Positions 47,601 through 58,202 of a stretch of DNA of 64,000 nucleotides are shown piece after piece. The position numbers were made by a program, and so were the translations under genes. Position 1 is the first letter of the stretch. Every line of letters begins with the position of its first letter. Origin of the DNA: Rotaria sordida (lineage: Eukaryota > Rotifera > Eurotatoria > Philodinida > Philodinidae); NCBI GenBank assembly GCA_905250125.1, contig CAJNOL010000085.1:224453-288452 (forward strand), written 5' to 3'. Below the pieces are notes generated by a model, which was not told where the DNA came from, did no database searches, and saw nothing but the letters and a program-made list of their open reading frames with translations.

Positions 47601-49502
47601 ATGTGGTTTTGTAGAGCGATTTGCGACGCATCGAATGGTACAACAATCAAGTTTTAATCAAATTGTGATGTTCTCAGAGTCCATATATTAGTTATAATCC
47701 TTGAGAAATATATATGGTACTCGTAGACATTGTGGTCTCTACGATGTTAAAGTGGTGATGGCTGAGTGGCTTTGTTGTTCAGCATACATTCACAAGGTAC
47801 TGTAAGTAAAATTTAGGATCACCAGCAATTGAATGACCATGGGTAAGTTATTAACGACCGTTTGTCTCGGATCACTAGTCCGATAGCATGCTAACCGCGT
47901 TGTAACATGCACTTGCTCTTATGATTAGTTAATGAGTACAGAGAGTTCAAGCAATTAAGCACAAGAACTCTACGTGAGACCGACTTTCTATCAAGAACTA
48001 CAGATAATTATAGGTGTGGAGAAGATATTGGGTTGTTGAGTTTGCCGTTAGGCAGTACCCTATACCATAAAGTCGCTCAAAGACAGGATTTTCTTCTTTC
48101 TCTGAAATGTTCTAAGATAGACTTATGCAAATTTTGTTGCTAAAATCAATTCGATACAGTTATAGATGCTCTTCAACTTTCTATAGTCAATAGTTTTTAT
48201 CGTTAGTTTCTTGTTTTAGGTCAAAGTTATTTCTTGTCTATATGATATTTCAATGTGTTCAACTCTGTCCCACAAAACAAGTGAGTATCAACGTAAAACT
48301 TTTTCAAAAATTGAACACTATCGAGTTTCATATGCTTCATACATAACGTTTTTCGAAATAGCAGGGATTCATTGTCAACTTGCAAGATTGTCTCCTAGAA
48401 TAGCCTACTTTCCTATATGAAGGAGTCAGTATATGGATCTTCAAGACATCAAAGTTTGAGAAAAACTTGATTTTTTTGTAAACCATTTGATATAGCACAA
48501 ATTGTTCTACAAAACCACATATATGACATCCTAGTTCAACATAGGTCATCAAATGCGACAAGATTCTCTAAATTAAAATAAAACTATTTTTTCATGTACT
48601 TGAACAAGTATTGACCATTGTGATAAATGAGTTAATACCGAAATATAAGAAATTATTTCATTAGAAAAATACTCCAATGGTTGAATAGCTTTATACATAT
48701 AATGAAGAACACTTCTATAAAGATTTTCGATTTCATTAGTTATCGATGATAAAAGTTCATTATTAATATAATCAATATATTCACATAATAATGAATTATC
48801 TAAATAAATATGTAAACTTTTCTTCATAAAAAGAAAATATAAATTTATTTATTTATTTTTTTTACCATTGGATTCAATTAGTAACTCTATCCATTGTTTA
48901 GATAAATCTTGATCATCATACATACTTGGTAATGCTATTGCTGTTTTACTATGATCGATAAATAATTTTTGAATATCATCTAATATTAATTGAAAATAAT
49001 CCTAAATAGACATCTTTTTTTTTTTTTCTCTTAATTTAATCCATAGATAGATGAAAATCTTACTCGTTGTCGTAATAATCTTTGATAACATCCAGATAAA
49101 TAATGTAAACAACGATTTTCAGTAATAATCTCATGTGATATTGATGATCTTTTTGTAGTTGATGTTATCAATTGACTTGAGGGATCAGACATACGAAGAC
49201 GTTCAAATAATGCTTGATCAACTCGATTTTTATCCCAATTTTTAACATGTAATGATGCTAATTCAGTTAAATATATTCTTGATGATGAAGAAGTGAACGG
49301 TTCTTCAGTAATTGTACATAATAGAACAAGTTCAAGAATGTCTTTATAGAGATTGGAATATAATGATGAAGTAGTTTCCGAATTAACTAAAGAGAAATTT
49401 GAACTAAGATATGATTCATATGAAAAATATTTGTTTTTACTTACGATCGACTGTCCTTATGATTGATTTCGAAGAAGACGATTTTGAAGATGATTTAGAC
49501 AT
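41689..49502 (-). CDS. UBE4B: Ubiquitin conjugation factor E4 (U-box), UFD2 family
   Basis: U-box ubiquitin ligase that elongates ubiquitin chains. Nineteen exons (minus): 49502-49445, 49386-49064, 49001-48866, 48799-48600, 47531-47310, 47235-47121, 47064-46876, 46810-46656, 46598-46493, 45258-44975, 44902-44745, 44683-44491, 44438-44325, 44266-44120, 43741-43637, 43576-43431, 43370-43265, 43206-43049 and 41797-41689. Total 3024 nt, 1007 aa, every junction GT-AG and in phase. The UFD2 core is clear: [53 protein letters not shown]. The U-box is at about 930-1005 ([20 protein letters not shown], then [16 protein letters not shown]). Start [19 protein letters not shown]. Three introns exceed 1 kb and two of these hold mobile DNA. 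For exon 4 the acceptor at TTATTTAG (48800), not the earlier GAAG, restores frame. UBE4A is less likely from length and U-box sequence. Confidence 0.95.
41824..43011 (+). mobile_element. Decayed mariner/Tc1-like transposon in UBE4B intron 18
   Basis: The intron 41798-43048 is almost filled by it. The ends are imperfect terminal inverted repeats: ACTGATGGCTTATAAAAAAC at the left (41823) and TTTATGAGTCACTCA at the right (about 42999-43013), with the shared inner block CGAGACACTTTT/AAAAGTGTCGC. Coding remains include [17 protein letters not shown], then [16 protein letters not shown], later [18 protein letters not shown] and [10 protein letters not shown]. The catalytic-region remnant [14 protein letters not shown] occurs after frame changes. 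Multiple stops and shifts show it is inactive. It is antisense to UBE4B. Confidence 0.8.
45259..46492 (-). other. Large intron 9 of UBE4B
   Basis: 1234-nt intron. Contents are unassigned; a 95-codon plus-strand frame at 45370-45657 has cysteines and histidines ([20 protein letters not shown]) but no recognised family. Confidence 0.5.
47555..48570. mobile_element. Non-autonomous element with long terminal inverted repeats, UBE4B intron 4
   Basis: The left end (47555-47650) and right end (48480-48570) are reverse complements over about 80-90 bp: the left has ATATGTGGTTTTGTAGAGCG, the right, read in reverse, has ATATGTGGTTTTGTAGAACA. About 830 bp of internal sequence has no transposase-like frame. 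It occupies almost the whole intron 47532-48599. Confidence 0.7.
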
Positions 49503-49755
49503 TATTGTGAAATCAATTTGATATCATTTTTATAAAAACCTTAGTGTGAAATGTAAATGAAGAGGATAACGACATACGAGGAAGTGAATGACTAAACGAA
49601 AACAGAACAAGGTTTCATTCGTTTGCAGGTATTTTGAATGAAAAAAAGGATTTGACAGAAAAGATGTCACTAGAGATTTAAATAAAAACCACGAATAGAG
49701 AAAGTTTATTGTTATATAAAACAGGAAAGTCGAATTCTAAGAAAGTTCTTACAAC

Positions 49756-49787
49756 GAAGTGTATAAAATCTATATACACTTCGTACT
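49756..49787. repeat. Perfect short inverted repeat ACGAAGTGTATA
   Basis: ACGAAGTGTATA and TATACACTTCGT flank an 8-base loop; isolated, function unknown. Confidence 0.7.
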
Positions 49788-50397
49788 TCACCGTATACTC
49801 CAAACTACGATGATTTACGGTCGTTTTCAAGCATGTTTGCTTGACCTTCGTTTTAACGATCAAATTGTAGGCACGCGCACATTGCCTATCCATTCAAAAC
49901 AGCTATTTTTCGCCATTTTAGAAATCCGAAATTATTAATAATCTCATTATGTTATAAGTAATCTAAAATTGATCATCACACAATTTATTATCATTTAGAC
50001 TGATTAAAGTATCTAAAATAATCAGTATAGCAGTTGACTTGTATGTTTAAACTTGATTCGATGGATTGCTTAATTGATGCAAAGATATGCATATACATTA
50101 GTACCAAATTATATGAATGCGAAAAATATCGATCTAAGGGTTACTGAAAGCTATCATGCATACATAAAAAGAAAACTGAGTCACTCAATTCAGTTTTGTA
50201 TGCTTGGATTGGTTTTTTTCTTGTTGTTATATAAAGACGATTAGAACTGAATAATGTGCAACATTCTTATTCCAGTGAACGTATCCGTTTGAACTTGCGC
50301 TGGATTTTCACGAACACCTTGATGAGACTAGAAAAAGTCTAGAAGGATTTATCTCCACGAGCCTTTGAAGCCGAATTATGACTATTTTACTAAATTT

Positions 50398-50912
50398 TCA
50401 ACTTACGAAAAAACCTCTTCAGTTGCCTCCTTCCAATTTCAATGGTATTTTGCCTATAGATTCTGGAGCCCTCAAGTACTTGAAAAACTCGTACTATCAA
50501 ATTTTCATCTGAAATTTTTCGCATATAGAGAAGTCAACTAGACTAACATCCATTAAAAAAATTCAGAAGTTTTCAACAAAGTCTCTTCGAAATATGAGGC
50601 TTTCAAGATATGAACTCTTTTTCATGAATAGTCTATATATCGTGCATTTTTTTTTGAAACTTTCATATCTTGAAGAGATTTTGTTCAAAAGTTCTGAACT
50701 TTTTATGATAGTTAGTCTAGTTGAGTTCTCTATATTTGCAAAGTTTCCCGAAAACTTGAGGCCTCCAGAAAAAAATTTGATAGCTTAGTCAACTATTAAT
50801 AGAAACCTAAATCCTTTTAAGATTTTTACTAAAACACTAAGTAGTATCTATAGACAAAAAGTTATTGAAATTGGAAGGAGTCAGCTGAAGAGTTTCTCTC
50901 GTTAGTTTTAAG
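50398..50912. repeat. Palindromic element, family A copy 2
   Basis: Nearly 515 bp folding on itself. Outer arms CTCCTTCCAATTTCAATGGT and ATTGAAATTGGAAGGAGTCA; inner arms GAGAAGTCAACTAGACTAAC and TTAGTCTAGTTGAGTTCTC. Shares sequence with 59050-59640 and the core of 795-1130. Confidence 0.8.
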
Positions 50913-50934
50913 CAATTCATTAAAAAAGCTAAGT

Positions 50935-51210
50935 AATGAAATTTTGACTTAAAATTTTGCCTGTAGATAGATCTAATGATTCATAGAATATTCTGAAAAT
51001 TTCAGCTATTAAAGAATACTCCTTTGTTGAGATATTGAATTTTCAAGTAAACTCGATTTTTATATTATGCCTATGACAAGTGAATATTTTTTGCAAATTC
51101 AATGTCTCAACAAAAGAACATTTTTTTCAACTGAAACTTCCAAGATATTCAATGTGTTGTCATCCGACTTATTTATCGAGCAGAATTTCATGTCAAAATT
51201 TTGTACTTTG
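50935..51210. repeat. Palindromic element, family B
   Basis: Arms about 50935-51050 and 51095-51210. TTTGTTGAGATATTGAATTT pairs with AAATTCAATGTCTCAACAAA, and the outer ATGAAATTTTGACTTAAAAT with TTTCATGTCAAAATTTTG partly repeats in the same direction. Similar to 28719-28937. Confidence 0.55.
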
Positions 51211-51539
51211 ATTTTTCAGTGTATACCTAAAACTTAGTGGAAAATTCATCAAAAATGATCATAACTCAGTTTCAAAAACCCATGGCGATATTGTAGGCAT
51301 AATATAAGGTCAAATGACGAGTGATTCTCTCGCGAGTTATCTTCTGTATTTTGACCATTCCATAAGGTTTTTTCTATGTATCAGATATTGCGTACTCGGT
51401 CGAAACAAAAATAACAAATTGAATACAATTATAATTGTATTGTTTGTGTATTCCTTTCACAGTTCTGCATCGGTCAGTGTTTGAAATAAAGTTGTAATTT
51501 AGATGTACAAAATTACACGAAAAAGAGAAAAAAAACGAA

Positions 51540-53244
51540 TTAATTAAGTAAACGATTTACACCAAAAAGTCTCCATGCTGATGATGATGAATCAATAGTA
51601 GGTTGTTGTTGTTGATGTGGTCTACGCCAATTATTATTTGTTTTAATTAATGATGGAAATGTATAGATTGAAGTAAGTGGTTCAGGTTCTGATGCTTTAT
51701 TTATTGATGATAATGATGATTGATAACCTTTATATGTATATTTTTGTTGTGGATTTGATATTGATTGTTTATTTGTAGAAATGACTGGATTTGTATTATA
51801 ACGTTGAAGACTTGGAAAAGGACTAGAAGAAAAGAATTAATTGAAATAAATAAATAATAAAAAATTTACTTGTTTTCATTGAATAATTCCGTATGTGTTC
51901 GATGAATATACGGTGCTGCTGAATGAGTAATTTCATCTTAAATCAAAAATATAAATAAAAGTAGCAATAGAATTTTTCTTTTATATACTAGTTTTAGTTG
52001 GTTCACGTAATAAAGAATTTTGATTATAATGCTGACCATATGACGTTGTAAAAGCTGAGAAAGGTTTTCGTTCATTATTAACCGATGAATTTCTATTTGA
52101 ATTGAATAGTAAAAAATTTCCTTTGTTTTTTTTAAATATCCAATTTAAAATTCTTACCCAATATTTGTAACTTGTCGTCGATTATTAAATAATTCATTTT
52201 CATCAGATAATGTTCGGAATCTATTATTATGATTACTTTCATTTTGTTCTGTTAATGGTCGACGATTTTGTTGCTGTTGTGGTTTTTCCGATGATAATAA
52301 CCAATGTGTTGTTTCTTGACGTCGAAAAAGATCATTTGGTAAACTTATATCATGACGTTGTTTTGATGCTGATAATTTTCGATTTTGAGAAACTGAGAAC
52401 AAAAAAAAAAATTTGGAAAAGAAAAATTTTTTTTCTTTATTCTTTTTCTTACCAGGTGATCGATTAAAAAATGCATTGTAAACAACAAAGTTATTAACTT
52501 GACGAATTGGTGCTGATAAATTATAATGTTTTTGAAGAAACCCAAGACATTTATTTGATGGACGATCAATAGCTAAGTCATATGCATTACATTTTTCAAA
52601 CTAAATAGCAAAACAAAATTGAATAATAAAATATTTCAATAAATTTACTTCAAGCATAGCTTCAAATAATTTTTTTCCATATCCTGACCGTTGTTTACTT
52701 TCATGAACAAAAAAATCTAATACACATAATGGAGTTCGTTCATGTACTTGACCATGTGAATCATAAATAAATAAATGTTTTGCACCGACTTTTAATAAAC
52801 CAATAACAGAACCTAAGTTACTGAAAAAAAAACCAAGAGATTAAATATCTTCGAATAGAAATGTTCATACTGATTATCACTTGAATTCTTGACAAGATAT
52901 AAACGATGATCAGATATACGAAATTTACGTGCTGTAGTAACCGGACCAGATAATCCTTGTGCCTGAATAAGAATAATAAAAGTCAAAATTGAAACTATTT
53001 GATAAAATGTTGTTTTATTTTTATAAAAATTTACTTTATATGAAGCTTCACCGACGACATCAATAATAGATGTCAGTTTCTCTGAAGCTCTAGAAAAATA
53101 CAATAAATAACATAATCGAAGATAAAAAAAAGACAATACAAACAATATTCTAGCTGTTTGTCCATGATTAAGTATTCGATAATCTCCATTAATTATAGTT
53201 ATTTCATGAGGTAATACAACATTAATATCAAATGGAAATTCCAT
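51540..53244 (-). CDS. ATAT1: Alpha-tubulin N-acetyltransferase (MEC-17 family)
   Basis: Acetylates Lys40 of alpha-tubulin inside microtubules; relevant to cilia, which rotifers use for feeding. Nine exons: 53244-53144, 53089-53035, 52962-52871, 52820-52649, 52600-52453, 52392-52158, 52092-51989, 51936-51870 and 51822-51540; 1257 nt, 418 aa, all GT-AG and in phase. The catalytic domain spans about 1-189: start [16 protein letters not shown] as in animal ATAT1; [20 protein letters not shown]; acetyl-CoA loop [37 protein letters not shown] with the Asp of the active site in place; [12 protein letters not shown]. The remaining about 230 residues are Gln/Asn/Ser-rich and low complexity, as in other family tails. 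All introns are about 50-90 nt. Confidence 0.96.
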
Positions 53245-54534
53245 CGTTTGAGTTCTTGTTTTTCTTTCTTCTGGTAAAGTTTACAATACCTCAACAACTG
53301 TTGCCATTGCATTTGTCGTTTCTCTGAGTAACAACCTCTTCTTTCCTTCATTCAAATGAAATATGAGACTATCAAACAAATAATAGAATTTATTAATATG
53401 ATCATATAACATAGACAATTTATTAAAATTTTTACTGCATGACGAATTTATCACGATTTATAGAAAAAGATCCATAGTTTATCAACAGAAGAAAAAAAAT
53501 ATTTTCAATAGGGAAAACGGACAGTTGCTCGTTATGCAAACTTCTAAAGTAATTTTGAATACAATAAATTAATTCCTTATGAGAGAATGATTTTCATCAT
53601 AAATTGATTCATTTAATTGTTCTAATATAAATGATAAATTGTATTCAACGAAATATTTATATATAAGCCACACAGACTAACAGAATGACCTCACAAAAAA
53701 GTAATTAAATTGGAAGCAAACGGTTTAGAAACAAAGTATTTTTGACTTTTTTCCTTAACGGTAATACGTAGAATCAATTAGAAAAAAGATTTGATTAGCT
53801 GAAATGATTTTTTTATAGGTAGATGTATTTGTCAAATTTTCATTAACATGTTTAGACGAAACGTTTCTGGAAAACTACGACTCTCCAAAACCAGTTTTCT
53901 GGATTCTATAAAAAAACATTTTGATGTCCACAAACTCTCCACGATCTATCTTTAGCGAACTGCATTCATTCTGAAAAAAGTCCCAACGTGTAAAACACAG
54001 GAAACTCATATAAATGTTCATAGAAACAACAGAAAATAGCCTTTGAGGCTCAGCGCAAAATGATTATCGTTTGCTAAAGATAAATCGTGGAGAGCTCAGG
54101 AACATCAAAATGTTTTCTCTATTAGATGAACTTATTTTCAACACATTTTCGATAGAATCCAGATAACTAGTTTTTGGAATTTTGGTCTTCCAGAGATCTT
54201 TCATCCAAACCACTGCTACTACTAAGGAAAAAAGTCAACAATACTTCGTTTCTAAACATCCAGCCTCCACATTATGTCGATTACTATACAAAAGCAAACT
54301 AGAAAAGCGCTATTATTAATACACAACGAGTATTCTTATATAATTGATCGGAGACGTGTATATTCTAGAAAATATGCATGTCGCGTACGATTAGAACGTG
54401 AGTGTTAGTGAAGAGAAGATTCATACTCACATCCTTCGTGAGCAACTGCCCTTGTAGATCCTTTAATAGAGCACAGAAACAAAATTTACATAATAAGTAG
54501 GATAAGACAGATTTTGAAATTGTTGTTTGTTTTT
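53245..54534. other. Intergenic with one palindromic element
   Basis: No gene. The element at 53711-54269 takes up nearly half; the rest is unassigned AT-rich sequence. Confidence 0.65.
53711..54269. repeat. Palindromic (foldback) element, about 560 bp
   Basis: The outer arm TTTAGAAACAAAGTATTTTT at the left mirrors ATACTTCGTTTCTAAA at the right. The inner arms AACTCTCCACGATCTATCTT and AGATAAATCGTGGAGAGCTC, and CATTTTGATGTCC with GAACATCAAAATG, pair as well. No coding capacity. Confidence 0.8.
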
Positions 54535-54790
54535 TTAACAAGTATTCATCATTGATAAAAATTGATTCATATTTGTCTGATGTGTTTCATCGTTTTGAAC
54601 TTCATCGATTAAACTATTAGTTGCTTTTAATAAATCGAACGTGAATGTATCCTAAAAGACCTAAAAATATCAATAATAATATGTCAAGAGTATTTCAAAT
54701 TACCGGTAGATTTTGTTCTAAGATAAGATCTTCTTCAGGATAAATTACATCTACTTTTGATAATATTCCATCGTTGGCAAGTGTCGAATG
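54535..54790 (-). CDS. Two terminal exons, possibly of the plectin-repeat-like gene
   Basis: Exons 54790-54704 and 54651-54535 are open, joined in phase 0 (QNLP/DTFTFDLL), and end in a TAA. The protein part HSTLANDGILSKVDVIYPEE ... LLKATNSLIDEVQND is helical and acidic. A weak donor (GTTATA at 55234) in the exon to the right would join in phase, skipping that exon's stop at 55223. I cannot decide whether this is the true 3' end of that gene or a remnant. No family is recognised. Confidence 0.45.
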
Positions 54791-55222
54791 CTAAAAGTTA
54801 CACAACTTACATGTAAAATATTTTCTGATTATATCACAAATAGAAATTATAGAATTTGGACCATTTGACAAAGAACAGAATGAGGCCAGAATTTTAAAAG
54901 AAGTCTTAGAGATATTCTTGCTAACGATGATCAATTTGATTTTATTTTTGGTTCATCTTTGAGTCCATAGAAGAGATATTCATGGCAATGCTATCATTGT
55001 CACTTCTTTTTTAAAACTATCGTGACGCATTAGCCTTGTCTTTTCTAGAATCGCGGTGGATTTTTACTCACGATGGGCATCTATAGTTCTTAGTCACAAA
55101 TGATATTCTCTGTTCTTTTTTCAATTTCTATTTCCTCATTTAAAGATTGATTTGAAAAAACAAGCAAACACAAAATGAGATGGCGAATGAAGAAAGATAG
55201 GGAAATAAGAATCAAGCGATGT

Positions 55223-56158
55223 TTATTTTATAACTTTCGAGTTATTGAATGGAGTTATTTGTGAACTATCTTGAAATGAAACTAGACCAAGTTCTATAGC
55301 TTGTGTTAATAAATAACATTTTCTTGTTTTTTTATGTCGAATATATCCATCTGATGTTAATTGACATTCATCAATAATCTTTACTGTATTTATAAATTCA
55401 TTTAAATTATTAACAATGGTTTTTAATAATGAAAATAATATATCATAATCAAAATCATATTTTTCATTTATATTTATTATTTGTTTAGGAAATTCTTGTT
55501 CAATTATATTTGTACGTAATTCACCAATAATTAATCCACAATAAAAAGCTTCATGTATTGACATTGATATATTTGAACATGAATAAATAAATAATTCTAT
55601 ATCAAGATAATTATTATCAATAGCTTGTCGAAATGTAATCATACATTTATTAATACTATCATAAACTTGATGAATTAAAAGATTTGTTATAATTGGATAA
55701 TGTTTTGAACGATATTCTATTTCCATTTCTTCATAATCAATTTCATCATTGATTATAAATTCTATTAAACCTTTACTTGCTGCTATATTCTAAAATAAAT
55801 TTAAAAAATAATCAGAAGAAAATATTTTTAAGAGACATACGAGTGGAATTAAATTACCGTAACTAAAATGAAAAGAATTTTGAATATGCTAAATGAAATT
55901 AACAAATTTATTTTACCGATTTCGATAATATCCATTTGAAAGAATTTTCAATCTATTTGCAAGTTGTACATTGATAAATGATTGAGTATAAGGATTAAGT
56001 ACATTCTTTATTTGTAATTGTTGTGATAAACTTCGATTAAATTTAACTAATTTTTCTGCATTATCAAATAGATTATTCATCTCGTTTTTGATTTGACATC
56101 TAAGTAGTAAGATTTTTGAATCGATTCGTTTTTCATTATCCGAAGTTGCATTCTCCAT
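55223..56158 (-). CDS. Plectin-repeat-like protein with 22-nt microexon
   Basis: Exons 56158-55917, 55862-55841 (22 nt) and 55789-55223, in phase, 276 aa if it ends at 55223. The start MENATSDNEKRIDSKILLLR is chosen because the longer frame begins at GTG. Two stretches resemble plectin/desmoplakin repeats (L-D-P-x-T-G ... A-x-x-x-G-L-I): VLNPYTQSFINVQLANRLKI, then GYYRNRYGNLIPLNIAASKG with LIEF after it; and near the C-terminus DGYIRHKKTRKCYLLTQAIE followed by LGLVSFQ. Between them lies a helical part. In the family such repeats bind intermediate filaments, but this protein is far smaller than plakins and the assignment is tentative. The microexon lies inside the best repeat and supports the model. 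Confidence 0.55.
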
Positions 56159-58202
56159 ATGTCTTCGTTGAGTAATTGCACTCAGGTACGAGCACTTTAC
56201 CACTCAAATGGTGACGCTTTAATTTAACTTCACCGCTCATATAATTCAAGCCGGACAAAAACCACGGGTACATCGCCAATCAACCGGTTGTAGTTCAATA
56301 CTTAAAGAGCCGGTTATCTTCTGATCATCATTCTACCATGGTATATCAATAGTTATTCTCTGACTGGCAATCTGCTACCGATAGTGCGACCGCAACATTG
56401 CTCTTACTCGTATGATTTAACATGAAGCAAAAAAAAGTTATTATCTTCTTCTTTTCGTTGTTACCAAATTCACTTTATCGGATAAACGAGAAGCTCAGTA
56501 TATCCATTTATTTAAATGTTCGATACAAATGAAATAGATATACGATAGCTAAAAGCAGAGAATAGGACGAAGACCTGTAAAATTAAAATAACACCGAAGA
56601 ACAAGTAAAAAAAAAGAATATAAGACATTGACTTATTTTTGTTTGAGCACTTATGGATTGATTTTAATGAATTAGATCTTCTTAGATGATTATATATAAG
56701 AAATTTTAGCGCAATATTAAATAAAGTCTAACAGTAGAATTGAGTAATCATTTATTAATCGTAATTTATCGACGCAATTCTAATAAACATATCTCAAGTC
56801 TACCTGTTGTATATAATGCTACCAATAATTAATGTTAGATTCATTTGTCACAATTCATCTACAAGATATTCTTTCAAGTACATTTGAAACATAGTGTCTA
56901 TGGGACAAAGGAACTCATTTTCTAAATTTTTCTCATAGCTAATCTATGTCAAATGAGTTGAAAATATTATTGAATGAAATTCCATTAAATTAATATCATC
57001 ATGAGTACTGTCCTAGAACCAGCCTAAAACCCAGTACCCGCTCCAGCTAGGAGCATTGATCCAGGGACCAGGCCCATGAAAAAATGTTGGTTTGGGTTTC
57101 GGCTAAGATACTATACTCGAACTCCACCCGATAATCAATAAGATCTCAATGTTTCAAAATATTTTTTACTTTTTCCATCTGCTAATTTATATAAAAGTAT
57201 AGAAGGGAAAACCATCTCGATCATGATTGAGCAATTTATTGTACTTGAGAACAGGTCATAGAAGTGCAGAGCGATATTGTTTTATTAAAAGAATTCGTTT
57301 TTTAATTAGAATTTATCTATAGATGATGATAATGAATCATACGCAAAAGTGGCTGAATACATGGAGAAGAAAATGAATTATCAAGAAGATGAACATGTAT
57401 TATCGTGATAGAAAAAAGCATTCATGTATGTATTTACAATTATAACGTTTGGCACTAACATTACGTTTCATCCCGGTGTCATCAGCAACAAGTAAATGTA
57501 TACTTAGCGACATCGATCGAATTTTAGAAGCAGAAACACACCGAAGGAATCCTGATTCACTTGCTTGTTTAAGAAATTTGAGATGATTTCTTTTCTTTTT
57601 GCTGTTTATGAAAGAAACGAAATAGCACAATTTTTCATATATAATAAAAACTTGAAAAACCATTCGGTGACTGTGAAAGTAGTCGCCGATTGTCGATTAG
57701 CTCTGGTCGCATATGGGGTACAGCAATCCGAGTCCGGTTGTGAAAAGTCGTACCCCTGCTGTATACCAGCCATGAGCACTGATAGAAAGTGTTTGCAAGA
57801 CTGATTAAAAAACAAACTTTTCATGATATGAGATTATTCATAGAATAGTGATATTAGATAGAACGGGGAATGTTAGATGGTACGTTGTCTTATAACATTC
57901 AGATTCGACTAGATTATTTAAGTCATTATCATTCATCAAAAAAGGAAAAAGAAACATCGCTCACTTTACTATTTATTTAGATCAATTTTAGTTATTTGAA
58001 TATTGAATAAGTGAAAGATGTATGAACATAATATTATTGAAAATAATATAAATAATTCTAGTGAAAAAAAGTCAGACAGAAGAATATTATAGTAAATTCA
58101 GATTCTTAAGTAGTAGAATAACAAAAGAAAATAAATTATCGTACAAAGAATTGTTTAGATTTATTTATTTAGATATATTTGAAACATTGCTTAAACTGAA
58201 AA
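56159..58202. other. Intergenic, no clear gene
   Basis: Includes a GC-richer low-complexity stretch (about 57005-57110) and a block at 57430-57830 with overlapping frames on both strands (LKQASESGFLRCVSASKIRS on minus), probably old repeat DNA. No gene is recognised. Confidence 0.5.

Larger units (their letters stand above)
49503..51539. other. Intergenic region made largely of palindromic repeats
   Basis: No gene. It contains a short perfect hairpin at 49756-49787 and two palindromic elements (50398-50912 and 50935-51210). Open frames here (49678-49893, 50594-50788) fall in repeats or look incidental. Confidence 0.65.

Noticed and set aside
47750..47840. Possible tRNA because of GGCTGAGTGG
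   Set aside because: No matching acceptor stem, anticodon arm or T-loop could be drawn.
48800..48827. Frameshift in UBE4B between exons 3 and 4
   Set aside because: Using the acceptor at TTATTTAG instead of the earlier GAAG restores the frame with canonical sites.
56159..56203. Longer N-terminus of the plectin-like protein beginning at 56203
   Set aside because: The codon there is GTG; the ATG at 56158 is the better start.
57400..57824. Overlapping ORFs as a gene
   Set aside because: Three frames on both strands cover the same bases, none with a domain; treated as repeat remnant.
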